Shown: piece by piece, positions 1 to 14,345 of the stretch
Position numbering within the stretch: position 1 is the first letter of the stretch
How the letters are laid out: every line of letters starts with the position of its first letter
DNA from: Lamellibrachia satsuma
Lineage: Eukaryota; Annelida; Polychaeta; Sabellida; Siboglinidae
Reading direction: 5' to 3'
Assembly (NCBI GenBank): GCA_033239005.1
Contig: BSQZ01000011.1
Span: forward strand, 8,893,501-8,957,500
DNA length: 64,000 nt
The notes under the pieces: generated by a model
The model's database searches: none
Told to the model about the DNA's origin: nothing
The model's input: only the letters and a program-made list of their open reading frames with translations
Translations under genes and position numbers: made by a program

Positions 1-41
1 GTATGTATTTATGTATTTTTGTATGTATGCATGTACGTATG

Positions 42-72
<31 letters not shown>

Positions 73-230
73 GTATGTATGTATGTATGCATGTATGTAT
101 GTGTGAATGTATGTATGTATGTATGCATGTATGTATGTATGTATGTATGTATGTATGTGTGTATGTATGTATGTATGTATGTATGTATTGTATGTACGCA
201 TGTATGTACGCATGTATGTATGTATGTATG

Positions 231-264
<34 letters not shown>

Positions 265-325
265 TGTATGTATGTATGTACATATTTATGTGTGTATGCA
301 TGCATGCATGTATGTATGTATGTGC

Positions 326-403
<78 letters not shown>

Positions 404-417
404 GTGTATGCATGCTA
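1..417. repeat. (ATGT)n and (TG)n microsatellite
   Basis: Nearly pure ATGT tetranucleotide repeat up to about 330, then uninterrupted TG to about 391, then mixed TATG. Reading frames across it are open only because the repeat lacks stop codons; no protein is implied. Confidence 0.97.
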
Positions 418-1885
418 TGCTACTCTTCCTAGACAATATGCATCTCGGGCGCCAAACTTTTGGTGATCATCTACGACCCACATTCGGGTCGTCTTAGTTT
501 TATTTTTTTTAATTCACCCCGCTATTTCCGCTTCTACGAACAATCGAATTACCCTTTGTGGTTACTACGTACAACTGTCCGCAACGTAATTACGTACAAT
601 TGTTGACAATATTCAATGGTCCGACGTTACGTAATACAAGGCAAGGCGTCGCAATTTCGAGAGGTGTTGACTTGCAGCCAAGTACCAAGGAAAATATGGA
701 TATTTATGTGATAACGTTATTTTTAATATTGTTATCGAGACAGTTTCTTACTTACGAAGCCCCGTTAAGAGGATGGACATTTTTGCTAGTATCATTAATT
801 TATTTCCGGGACCATGTCATACGAATAAATTGCCAGTGGTTTTGAGACGCACCCTGACAATTTGTTTTATGAACACATTTGCAGACTACGCTACTCCTTG
901 CTTAAATGTATGGATAAGGCTGGCAGCATAGAATGTATATGTCACTGACGGAAACGTCTATGCTTATTTTCTCGAAGACCAATGTGTAGGAATTGACGAA
1001 AACGCTACAGCAGGTCGGCGATGGCATAATTCAGAGTGTACCGTTTTTGCTTATTAAACCCGAGTCATCGCTCGGCTATAGTAGGGCCTACACGGTGTTC
1101 AATTCCACTTCGGATTATAGTTGCATTGACTTGAATAACTAAATTTGCCCGATTTCAAAACCGCTTTGCCAAAACAAATTAGATTGTTATGGAAACAAAT
1201 TGTGTTTTTTGTGTAGCATATTATGACAACAGATTATTACATAAAACAATCACATGACTAATTTATTATAACCTCATTATAAAAAACGAGAATTAATTCA
1301 GAATTGCATAGATAGCCGATAAATAGGCATACACATAGTATTTCCAATAGCCGCGGTTTAAGAAGACATCGCAGCATGTACGGTAACTATAACGGACCCA
1401 ATGGAACGTTGCCGATTATTTATAATTATCATCTGTGATCGAGTCAACATACTTTGTATTCGTACACCTTAATCGGTGGTATTATATGGACGCTGTCGAC
1501 GCTTCCTCGAGTTTACAATGTTATTACCAAGTTGATGCTATCTGAGATGCAGCGGCGCCGCTTTACACGTCTGATTGCTCAACCAGCGATGTACCGCGTC
1601 AGCGAACGGCGGTACATCGCACGCCGATCTTAGCAGACAGGCCAGACTATCGTATCACTCTCTCGACACATGAAACCGCCGTCGCTCGCAAATTGTTCAC
1701 ATCACCGGAGACGATGTGGATGGTGTATATATCATACTTGAACGGACCGGCCGACCTCACGGGTACTCAGTAAAAAGTGGAACTGAAGCCATGCAACAAA
1801 AACCAGATAACTGTATATGTGCGGCGTTCACACGGGAACGTCTCGAGTGAATGCTATACATGCCAGATCATCTGCTAGGGTTAAC
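418..1885. other. Unannotated stretch
   Basis: No exon, RNA gene or transposon motif was recognised. The only distinct structure is a perfect hairpin listed separately at 1586-1620. A 95-codon open frame at 558-845 has no recognisable domain and is probably chance. Confidence 0.5.
1586..1620. repeat. Perfect 12-bp inverted repeat (hairpin)
   Basis: GCGATGTACCGC at 1586-1597 is exactly complementary to 1609-1620, with an 11-base loop. It lies in non-repetitive sequence. No run of T follows it, so it does not look like a terminator. Its function is unknown. Confidence 0.8.
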
Positions 1886-2240
<355 letters not shown>

Positions 2241-2478
2241 ATTTAACACGATATAACCGGAAAACATGGAATTACATTCAATTTGAAAGTTCATCATATT
2301 GTTGACAACGATGTCAAATTAGCGCATTAGACACCGAGAATCGAGAAAAATTATATATAGGGCGAGGTGGGACGACAGCAAATTATGATGAAATCCTCCG
2401 ACTTTTTGTTTATCTGGGTGTGCACCAAATGACTTCTGCACAGACGAGTCTGTGTTTTGTGAAGTGGCACGCAAAGAT

Positions 2479-2666
2479 GCCACCAACACCACGACGGAAC
2501 CGCAGACTACGTGTGCACTGTGCATGCCACCAACACCACGACGGAACCGCAGACTACGTGTGCACTGTGCATGCCACCAACACCACGACGGAACCGCAGA
2601 CTACGTGTGCACTGTGCATGCCACCAACACCACGACGGAACCGCAGACTACGTGTGCACTGTGCAT
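2479..2666. repeat. 47-bp tandem repeat, 4 copies
   Basis: Four identical head-to-tail units of 47 bp (starts 2479, 2526, 2573, 2620). Because 47 is not a multiple of 3, each frame is visited in turn and the array stays open on the + strand. No protein is implied. Confidence 0.95.
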
Positions 2667-2983
2667 GCATTCTGACAGGTTTCTCGCAATCTGAATACTC
2701 AATGACATGACAGTCCTACTATAATTATAATATATAACTGTACCACAGTTAATCACGACCGACGAAGTTAACAACAACACACCGACTTCAATTGTAAGGA
2801 GAGTTCGCACCGCCGTCGTTTTGATGTCTAAACGAATAAGAAAGTGTGAGCTTTAGCAATCTTTGTACATCCTGTATGTGTATTATATATATCATTGACA
2901 CATTTTAGAGCGAACGTTTGCCAATGACTACAGACGTCCCTCAGCAACAGGAGACTACTTTGTCTTGAGTCCAACCTACTCAA

Positions 2984-3333
2984 CGACGCGGTGTGTGAAT
3001 GGAAGATGCGTGAATCGAAGACGAGTTGCGTGAATAAAAGAGGCGGTGTTTGAATCGAAGACCCGGTGTTCGAATTGAAGACGAGTTGTCTGAATAGAAG
3101 ACGCGGTGTTTGAATCGAAGACGCGGTATGTGAATCGAAGACGTGTGGTGCGATTCGAAGACGCGTCGTGGGAATCGAAGACGCGGCGTGGGAATCGAAG
3201 ACGTGGCGTGCGAATCGAAGACGCATCGTGTGAATCGAAGACGAATAGCGTGAATAGAAGACGCGGTGTGTTAATCGAAGACGCGGTGTTTGAATCGAAG
3301 ACGCGGTGTTTGAATCGAAGACGAGGTGTGTGA
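2984..3333. repeat. 20-bp minisatellite, about 17 copies
   Basis: Head-to-tail units close to TGAATCGAAGACGCGGTGTT, with scattered substitutions concentrated in the second half of each unit. Long open frames on both strands are a by-product of the repeat. Confidence 0.93.
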
Positions 3334-4529
3334 CGAGACTTGCGTCCTCTATGAATTCCATCAAGTACCCCCGTCACTACCAGTGTCTTTAATTACATTA
3401 ATCCAACCACGACTTAGTCACCCAATGTGTTTAAATTGGATGCACGAACTTACGTCCAACGCCTCAGATTGTGACCAAGCGCCTATTCACAACCAGCGTT
3501 TTCTGCAGATTCCAGCGACTTCCCACGACTAGGACGCGCACTGACTTGTAATAGCACCAGATTTGACGACTAAATAAGCCGAACTGCCAGTCAGGAAGCG
3601 CGCACCTCATCTCAAGCAAATTCACCTCATTTCACCTATCCTCTTCGTGCCAAGTGGCCCATACGGATGAAGTGCATCTCCTTCAGATCGCTCTGTCAGC
3701 TGCTACACGTCTGACTTCGTTCCAGCAGTTCCGTCACAGGCAAACTCTGTCTAAACTCGCGTGTATATCTCACGTCTCTCTGCATCCAGCTGTCACTATC
3801 AGGTTGTCGATATACGGGTGTCACGTTTCCGTCAAATAGTCAACACTAAAACTTCGCGGTTTCATCACTGTCGTATATTGAAAGGACAAACACATGACGG
3901 CGTAGATGCTTGTCAATCGCAACACAAACAAAATGTGGTTGTTCTCAGGTGGATGAGATTTTGACAGATGTCATATGATATGGTGACGTGGGCAATAATG
4001 ACGGTGTGTGGCTTTAGATAACTGTTTCGTTGAGCAGGCACATCATCGCAGTAATTGCCGTCAGCAAGCCGATCGCCGCTTGTTTGTCGTCGCCAAGCTT
4101 TAGACCGGAGACAGCGTTTGATGATGATGATAACGATGATGACGATGACAACCAATGATTATGACATTATTAGTGTCAATTAAGGCAACGACGACGACGA
4201 TGTTAGTTGTGATGACCATGCATTTCTTAATGATATAAATTTACCAAAATTCCAAATAAAAATAAAAATGTCACGTCAACACAGAACGAAAATAGGTGAT
4301 TAGAATAAGTCAAAGGAAGCCAATGTAGTTAGAGTTCTGCATGTTCTATGTTTCTTAAAAATGAACACATTTTTACGTCTACCGATTTACCACCATGTCA
4401 AATTTCAAGGTTCTGAAGACGTATCAATTACTCCAAACTGAACAACTCATATTGATGTGAAAGTATATATTTTTTGTGTACTTAACAAATAAAATAAACA
4501 TAATTACAATAAATTAAAACCACACTAAC
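3334..4529. other. Unannotated stretch, intronic or intergenic
   Basis: No recognisable exon or repeat. A short CGA/ATG-rich low-complexity patch lies at about 4118-4205. It lies immediately downstream, on the minus strand, of the FN3 exon donor, so at least its right end is intron of that gene. Confidence 0.5.
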
Positions 4530-4817
4530 CCAGCATCGTATGGAAGACAACGAGGTCGCTGGCGACACTCGTGCCTTCGTTATTTGTGGCCGTGATAAAG
4601 ACGCGGTACTGAACGAGAGGACGCAGGTCGTGCAGCGTGTACTGACGGCGGACTCCCGGGATCTCAATGCGGACCCGCTCCTCGACCAGGTCCGCCGAAG
4701 ACCGCACCGTGATCTCGAAGGTGTCGGGTTCGACATGGCTCCCTGTCAACCACACGAGGTCAGCTGACGTCGGCCGTATTGCGGCTAGGGTGAAGTTGAC
4801 TGGGGTCGATGGTTTGT
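4530..4817 (-). CDS. Fibronectin type III domain exon (partial gene)
   Basis: This minus-strand exon encodes one complete FN3 domain of 96 residues. FN3 domains are extracellular beta-sandwich modules of adhesion receptors and matrix proteins. The start PSTPVNFTL gives the first strand with the usual proline. DLVWL carries the core Trp, and LHDLRPLVQYRVFITATN matches the L-x-P-x-x-x-Y-x-V-x-I-x-A-x-N core. The acceptor is TTGTTGTTGTAG before 4817 and the donor is GTTAGT after 4530. The exon is 288 bp with phase 1 at both ends, as expected for a shuffled FN3 module. No neighbouring exon of the same gene was found, so the parent protein cannot be named. There are no stops or frameshifts, so it is probably live. 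Confidence 0.85.
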
Positions 4818-4998
4818 CTACAACAACAAATGATGTCGTGATTATAATGATGTCAACAATAACAAGAAGCACTGCATGACATTATTATTATTATTAGTAG
4901 TAGAAGTATTACTAGTAAAAATACTCATCATGCTGAGGGAATAACATGGTGTATCATAAGTGACTGTCACGCTAAAAATATTTAAACAATTTCAAGAC

Positions 4999-5301
<303 letters not shown>

Positions 5302-5302
<1 letters not shown>

Positions 5303-6567
5303 CGGTAGCTGGATCATAGTACAATTATTACGATATATATGCGTCCTCCTGTCTCGTAAGTCAGTGGTTTGTGCCTGTGAAGTTTCCTCTAAAGGACGCA
5401 AACCTGGCCGAAGTGCATAACAACTTTGGGTTGCCCAGTCGTCAGGATGCCGTGAGCGTGATATGTCCAGTATTAATTACTTATAGGTGGAGGTTGGAAA
5501 AATGAGCGTCGTGGCGTGTCTCATTATTATTATTATTAGCATCAATTTTATTCTGCGTTTATGGAACAAAATGTTACAAATCAACGCAATTCATAAAAGT
5601 CAGTCAACAATATTTCTAATGAATCAACAGATCGATCACAGTCGACATCTTGTCACTACGAATTCGTGATTTATCATGGTCGTCTTCGGGGTGGCACCTT
5701 TCAGGAGCGGAATGGTTGCGTGGTCTCGGTGTACGCAGCTAGTAGAGGTTTCTCGCTCTGAGTGACATCCTGTGGAACAACGACGGCGCGATATGCCACG
5801 ATATCATTAGTGAATGTTCACTGGTCATGCTACAGACCGATCGTCCGTGGAAACATGAGAGTCTAGTGCGAGTGGTTCTGCAATCTCCAGATTCGACAGA
5901 GAGTCACAGAGGTGGCTGTAACCCCTTAATCAACCGGTTTACGTAGTTTCAGTGGGATTTTTTTGTTAAATACCTGCGACTATCTAAAGCCGCGTTTATG
6001 TTTTTGCATTCGCTGAACGTAGATAACATTATTGACATGCCTAGAGAAACTGGTTGTACGCACTAACTTTATAATCTGTGATGCATCGACTGGGCGTATT
6101 AAAAGGCCGCAATGGGAATAAAGTGTCAGCCTCAGCTATACACCATAGCACGCACACACGCACGATTTCCCCAAGCATAGCGCGACATAAAAAAGCAATC
6201 TGGTCGTTATCGTATCCCCGACACATGCATGACGCACACCTAGCACAACTATTCCCTTGGTGCTGAGCACCAACGGAAGAGCGCGCTGCAGTATCCGTCA
6301 ATCTCCGAAACATGTCGATGCGAAGATCGACCCTCATCGACCGAGCCGACACTTTAGACATATATAATAGGTTCGTAGGCCCGCGACACGACGGTCAATC
6401 TGTCTGCGTCTCGTTAGATCTACTATATATTCTACTTGTCAAACCTCTGAGGCAGATGCAAGTACAGATTACTGCTTCACAAAATCACAGCGTGCGTATA
6501 TCTTGCTGGGGTTTGACGGTTGCAGTGGTGATATTTTGTTTGATGTGCCGACAGCACACTGTATAAC
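5302..6567. other. Unannotated stretch
   Basis: Unique-looking sequence with no exon, transposon motif or RNA gene recognised on either strand. Confidence 0.45.
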
Positions 6568-7619
<1,052 letters not shown>

Positions 7620-7870
7620 TTTCCGTCTCTTTACTGTCATCTCCATGCCCAGAAGCATTTTCTCTTCTCATCACATGACCGCATCATCTCAGTTGTTCAT
7701 TTTGATCACTTCTACAATTGGGGTGATCTTGTTATCCTAGTAGAGACGATCATTTCACTTTATGTCCCATTTGGTGACACCCTGTCGCACTCGTATGACG
7801 TTCATGTTAGCTGTATTGGTTCGACTTTGAGTATCTTTGTCAAGGTCAAATACTCAGTGCTAAAAAGCAG
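7620..7870 (-). mobile_element. RTE-like LINE, reverse transcriptase C-terminal fragment
   Basis: On the minus strand the decayed translation contains NTANMNVIRVRQGVTKWDIK, then PIVEVIKMN, then CGHVMRREN after a frameshift. This order matches the region just after the RT catalytic core of RTE-like LINEs, where an LRW(F/C)GHVMRRE motif is typical. Stops and frameshifts are frequent. It is an isolated remnant, and the clade is by recollection of family motifs. Confidence 0.6.
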
Positions 7871-9618
<1,748 letters not shown>

Positions 9619-9789
9619 CATTATTACAATCCAACTACACGTATTTTCTATTTCTCTTTATTACAAAGACAATCCATAAACTCTTCTTCCTAGATACCAA
9701 TCTTTCTGAATTACTGTGACCAGAAAGTGGGGTGTGACAAGTAAGACGGGATATGTTTGGGAAGCCATTCGGGAGAAGAAGACGAAGAA

Positions 9790-9790
9790 G

Positions 9791-9835
<45 letters not shown>

Positions 9836-9993
9836 GAGAAAGAGAAACAGAGACAGAGAGTGAAGGAGAATGAGGGAAAGAGAGGGAGATAGAGAGGATG
9901 TAGAAAGAGGGCGGGAGGGGGGAATGGAGAAGGAAACGGAGAGGGAGATGGAGAGAGAGAGAGGGGATGGGAAAGGAGAAGAAGAGGACAAAT

Positions 9994-10031
<38 letters not shown>

Positions 10032-10135
10032 TAGAGGTAATGGGGAAGGAGAGGGAGAGGGAGAGTGGGGGGAGGGTAGGGAGATGGAGAAGGGGAGTGA
10101 GAGTGAGGGGGGATGGGGATGGGGTTGGGTTTCCC
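9790..10135. repeat. GA-rich polypurine tract
   Basis: About 345 bp of almost pure purine on the + strand, made of GA and GGA runs. Such a tract can adopt triplex (H-DNA) structures. It directly abuts the LINE fragment that starts near 10145. Confidence 0.93.
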
Positions 10136-10764
10136 TATAAAGAAAGAAAGGCTTTGCCATTATGAATAACCTTGTTTACACACTTACCGGTGCTCCAAAT
10201 GGAGTGAATGACCGCTTAATGCTGTTGAAGCTCTCACTGCCGGGGAATAGCAACTAACCACCAACAGCGCTTTCGCCCACACAATGGCAAACCAAGATGA
10301 AGCATAGAAAAAAATTCATGAAGATCTTGATTAATGCTATGCCGCCCTGATTAATGCTAAATCATCAGGATTGGGAAGGGATTATTAGACGAAATGGTTG
10401 CCTACCGCTAAGCATGAACTTTTTATCACAAATACGGTCTTTCGCCTCCCAAACCGTAACAAGACAGCATGGGTGCACTCACGCGCTAAGCGCTGGCACT
10501 TGATCGACTAATGCATCACCAATAATAAAAACAGGCAGGATGTATGAACAATAAAAGGCATGCGCTGTGCTAACTACTGAACCGACCATCAACTGATCAT
10601 ATGAAAATGTGCTCAAGAGCCAAGCCATCAGATGCCCTCAAAGTAAGAAGGTCTCAAAGGACTTACTATATCTAGGCTCAAACGGGACAACATCAAAAAG
10701 AATCTCTTAGAGGAACTGGACAAGGCAGATTCTCACTTAATCGAGGGAAAGTTGTGCACCTCTG

Positions 10765-11129
10765 CATTTGAGACTGTTAGCTCTACCACGCAAAAACATT
10801 TGAGACTGTTAGCTCTACCACGCAAAAACATTTGAGACTGTTAGCTCTACCACGCAAAAACATTTGAGACTGTTAGCTCTACCACGCAAAAACATTTGAG
10901 ACTGTTAGCTCTACCACGCAAAAACATTTGAGACTGTTAGCTCTACCACGCAAAAACATTTGAGACTGTTAGCTCTACCACGCAAAAACATTTGAGACTG
11001 TTAGCTCTACCACGCAAAAACATTTGAGACTGTTAGCTCTACCACGCAAAAACATTTGAGACTGTTAGCTCTACCACGCAAAAACATTTGAGACTGTTAG
11101 CTCTACCACGCAAAAACATTTGAGACTGT
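10765..11129. repeat. 32-bp minisatellite, 11.4 copies, nearly identical
   Basis: Units of 32 bp containing TTGAGACTGTTAGCTCTACC start at 10765 and end in a 13-bp partial unit at 11117-11129. Copies are essentially identical, which implies very recent expansion. The unit corresponds to the LINE linker codons for FETVSSTTQKH. Confidence 0.97.
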
Positions 11130-11153
11130 GGAGATCAATGAGCTGTTTCAGGA

Positions 11154-11774
11154 GAAACATCGCCTTCGCCGCGTCTGCCTCAATAAGAGGTCTAGAAACA
11201 TCGCCTTCGCCGAGTCTGCCTCAATGAGAGGTCTAGAAACATCGCCTTCGCCGAGTCTGCCTCAGTGAGAGGTCTAGAAACATCGCCTTCGCCGCGTCTG
11301 CCTCAATGAGAGGTCTAGAAACATCGCCTTCGCCGAGTCTGCCTCAATGAGAGGTCTAGAAACATCGCCTTCGCCGAGTCTGCCTCAATGAGAGGTCTAG
11401 AAACATCGCCTTCGCCGAGTCTGCCTCAGTGAGAGGTCTAGAAACATCGCCTTCGCCGAGTCTGCCTCAGTGAGAGGTCTAGAAACATCGCCTTCGCCGC
11501 GTCTGCCTCAATGAGAGGTCTAGAAACATCGCCTTCGCCGCGTCTGCCTCAATGAGAGGTCTAGAAACATCGCCTTCGCCGCGTCTGCCTCAATGAGAGG
11601 TCTAGAAACATCGCCTTCGCCGAGTCTGCCTCAATGAGAGGTCTAGAAACATCGCCTTCGCCGAGTCTGCCTCAATGAGAGGTCTAGAAACATCGCCTTC
11701 GCCGAGTCTGCCTCAATGAGAGGTCTAGAAACATCGCCTTCGCCGAGTCTGCCTCAATGAGAGGTCTAGAAACA
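11154..11774. repeat. 41-bp minisatellite, 15 copies
   Basis: Units of 41 bp containing GAAACATCGCCTTCGCCGAG recur from 11154 to 11769, plus a 6-bp partial unit. Units differ mainly at two sites (GCCGCG or GCCGAG; CAATGAG, CAGTGAG or CAATAAG). The first unit alone has CAATAAG, which fits the LINE codons for LNKRS. Confidence 0.97.
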
Positions 11775-11855
11775 AGGAAGCATCCTATAACAGCATCCGC
11801 ACGACTGTCCAGTGCAAGCTCATGGAGAGGCAGAAAACGTGTTAGTCGCAAAGGA

Positions 11856-11856
<1 letters not shown>

Positions 11857-11933
<77 letters not shown>

Positions 11934-11947
11934 TAGTGGTAGTAGTG

Positions 11948-12038
<91 letters not shown>

Positions 12039-12045
12039 CAGTAGC

Positions 12046-12080
<35 letters not shown>

Positions 12081-12153
12081 CAGTATTAATAGTAATAGTA
12101 GTAGTAGCATTAGTATTAGTAGTATTAGTATTAGTGGTAGTATTAGTAGCAGC
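11857..12153. repeat. (AGT)n trinucleotide array
   Basis: About 300 bp of AGT with occasional AGC, GGT and ATT interruptions. It reads as poly-Ser, poly-Val or poly-Leu depending on frame. There is no evidence that it is translated. Confidence 0.97.
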
Positions 12154-13721
12154 GGCCTCCGCCTTTCTGCTGCTGGCCTTTCCACGGTTACCCCGATGTT
12201 GACGAGTTATGGAAAGGTTGACGGAGCGATAAAGCAACGTGTATTAATGACGGCCGCCAAGACAATAACTGAAACAGTGGTGACCTTTGCCTCCGTCTTG
12301 GCGGCGAAGGCAGCAATAACGACAACGACCTGTGGGCGACTGCCAGTTGCAGATCGTCACCGGCTTAGCACCAGCGACAATTTGCCGTCGCCACATTGGC
12401 GGCGGCGTCTATGGAATACTTGAATAATACGGCGAATTTGGTGGAATACCGGCGACCTGTGCCTACGTCCCTGGGTGGCGCTAATGGGATCGATCGACGC
12501 AAGGCTAGTTCCTGAATGGACTGAATAACTAGTGCACCGCGGGGCGTGACTGTGTAATCCTCCATCAGTCCGGCAATTACCAACATTGGCCCAATCGACG
12601 AGACTGTATTGAAATTGTTTTCATGGATGGCGCACTAAATGATTAGCTGATAAGAAGCTCGGCTAATTGCCTGTCGACGGGGCCGCGAGAGTCAATCTTA
12701 CGTTTGCAGCGTGCATGGTGCGCTACCGTCCCAATGCGGGTAACCATATTTGAATATTTTAACAGTTCGCCAACACACGTAACCGGTTTATAGAATGCAC
12801 CAAATGCGAACATGCCGCGTATTTGCATCAAAGACGAGTGCTTGTTCTGGATTTATATTGGCTGTGCCTTTATACGAGACACCAGCCGCTATTATTAATG
12901 TTCGCGCCCTGCGAAAATTCACGTGCCTATGCAACATATAATCGTGATTGATATTGAACAGCGTGAGCTAAACAACGTAAGGAATTAATCATATATTACT
13001 GTACTCTACGATCTAACACAGTTATTGATAATATATCCTCTCTTTGCACTTCCGAACATAGGTTCCTGGCATTGGTAAACGAAAGAACAATTGCAATGGT
13101 ACATAATAAACGATTCGATCGTAGACTGAACGATCGTATTGAACTTCGCCAACTAACACAACATGTTGAATTACTTATCTCATGCTAAATACTGTGAGAT
13201 GACGTAATGTGCGAACTAACTTGCTTCTTATATTAAATTCACTGGACAGAACCAGAGTCTGGAGTTGTCTAAGTGAATTCCGAAGGGGGGTTCGTTATAT
13301 ATTTTACCCATCACTGAGCTGAGTCACGTTCATTTATTTCGAAATGTTTTATTTGTCAGAAATGCTACGAGTATAAATGTTTATATAAGGCAAAATATAT
13401 TCTTCATCCGACATCAATACTTAACCGAGCCCTCTATGGCTGAATGCTGCATTCGCCCCTGTATTTTACGAATGTTTGGATATAACGACTATACGTCAAT
13501 GTCCACACCTAGTCAAATCCAAATCACGAATCTTCTGTTCACAGAATCACAGATTTAATGAAAGGGGTCCTACTTGTGGATGTCAACGTTCCATTTGATT
13601 TCAAGAAAATGGAAACGCAACTTAAAAAAAAACACTTTCTTGATAAGCAGTTGGCGTTCTACTTCTCGAGTAATGCCAGGCGTACATTGCTACACTTTTG
13701 TTGCGAATGGCGCATTTACTT
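12154..13721. other. Unannotated stretch
   Basis: No exon or transposon motif was recognised. The first 350 bp are GC-richer than the neighbourhood but have no coherent domain in any frame. Confidence 0.45.
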
Positions 13722-14345
13722 GACTGGCAACAAATGTTGTGTAATGTGTGCTGACCCAGTCGCACAAACCAGGGACTCGCAACAAATGTTGTGTAGTGTG
13801 TGCTGACCCAGTCGCACAAACCAGGGACTCGCAACAAATGTTGTGTAGTGTGTGCTGACCCAGTCGCACAAACCAGGGACTCGCAACAAATGTTGTGTAA
13901 TGTGTGCTGACCCAGTCGCACAAACCAGGGACTCGCAACAAATGTTGTGTAGTGTGTGCTGACCCAGTCGCACAAACCCGGGACTCGCAACAAATGTTGT
14001 GTAATGTGTGCTGACCCAGTCGCACAAACCAGGGACTCGCAACAAATGTTGTGTAGTGTGTGCTGACCCAGTCGCACAAACCCGGGACTCGCAACAAATG
14101 TTGTGTAATGTGTGCTGACCCAGTCGCACAAACCAGGGACTCGCAACAAATGTTGTGTAGTGTGTGCTGACCCAGTCGCACAAACCCGGGACTCGCAACA
14201 AATATTGTGTAATGTGTGCTGACCCAGTCGCACAAACCCGGGACTCGCAACAAATGTTGTGTAATGTGTGCTGACCCAGTCGCACAAACCAGGGACTCGC
14301 AACAAATGTTGTGTAGTGTGTGCTGACCCAGTCACACAAACCCAG
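13722..14345. repeat. 52-bp minisatellite, 12 copies
   Basis: Units of 52 bp containing ACTCGCAACAAATGTTGTGT recur exactly every 52 bp from 13722. Two sites vary (TAATG or TAGTG; CCAGGG or CCCGGG), and units 4-9 alternate in a two-unit pattern. The minus strand is open in all three frames across the array because the unit lacks stops. No protein is implied. Confidence 0.97.

Larger units (their letters stand above)
10145..11850 (+). mobile_element. RTE-like LINE fragment (endonuclease to RT linker) with internal minisatellites
   Basis: The + strand translation gives GFAIMNNLVYTL and GVNDRLMLLKLSLPG at 10145-10250. It continues with HELFITNTVFRLPNRNKTAW, RWHLIDY and TDHQLI at 10415-10600. This is the C-terminal half of an APE-type endonuclease as seen in RTE-like or craniofacial-development-protein-2-like LINEs. 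The linker continues with CTSAFETV, NELFQEKHRLRRVCLNKRS and EASYNSIRTTVQCKLMERQK up to about 11840. Two minisatellites, of 32 and 41 bp, interrupt the linker exactly in its coding sequence. Stops and frameshifts make the copy inactive. No reverse transcriptase core follows; an AGT array begins instead. Confidence 0.78.

Noticed and set aside
10765..11774. CRISPR-like direct repeats
   Set aside because: Units are head to tail without spacers and derive from a LINE in eukaryotic DNA.
11812..12423. 203-codon frame with a poly-serine tract
   Set aside because: It is the (AGT)n array. The neighbouring codons belong to LINE linker sequence in a partly different frame.
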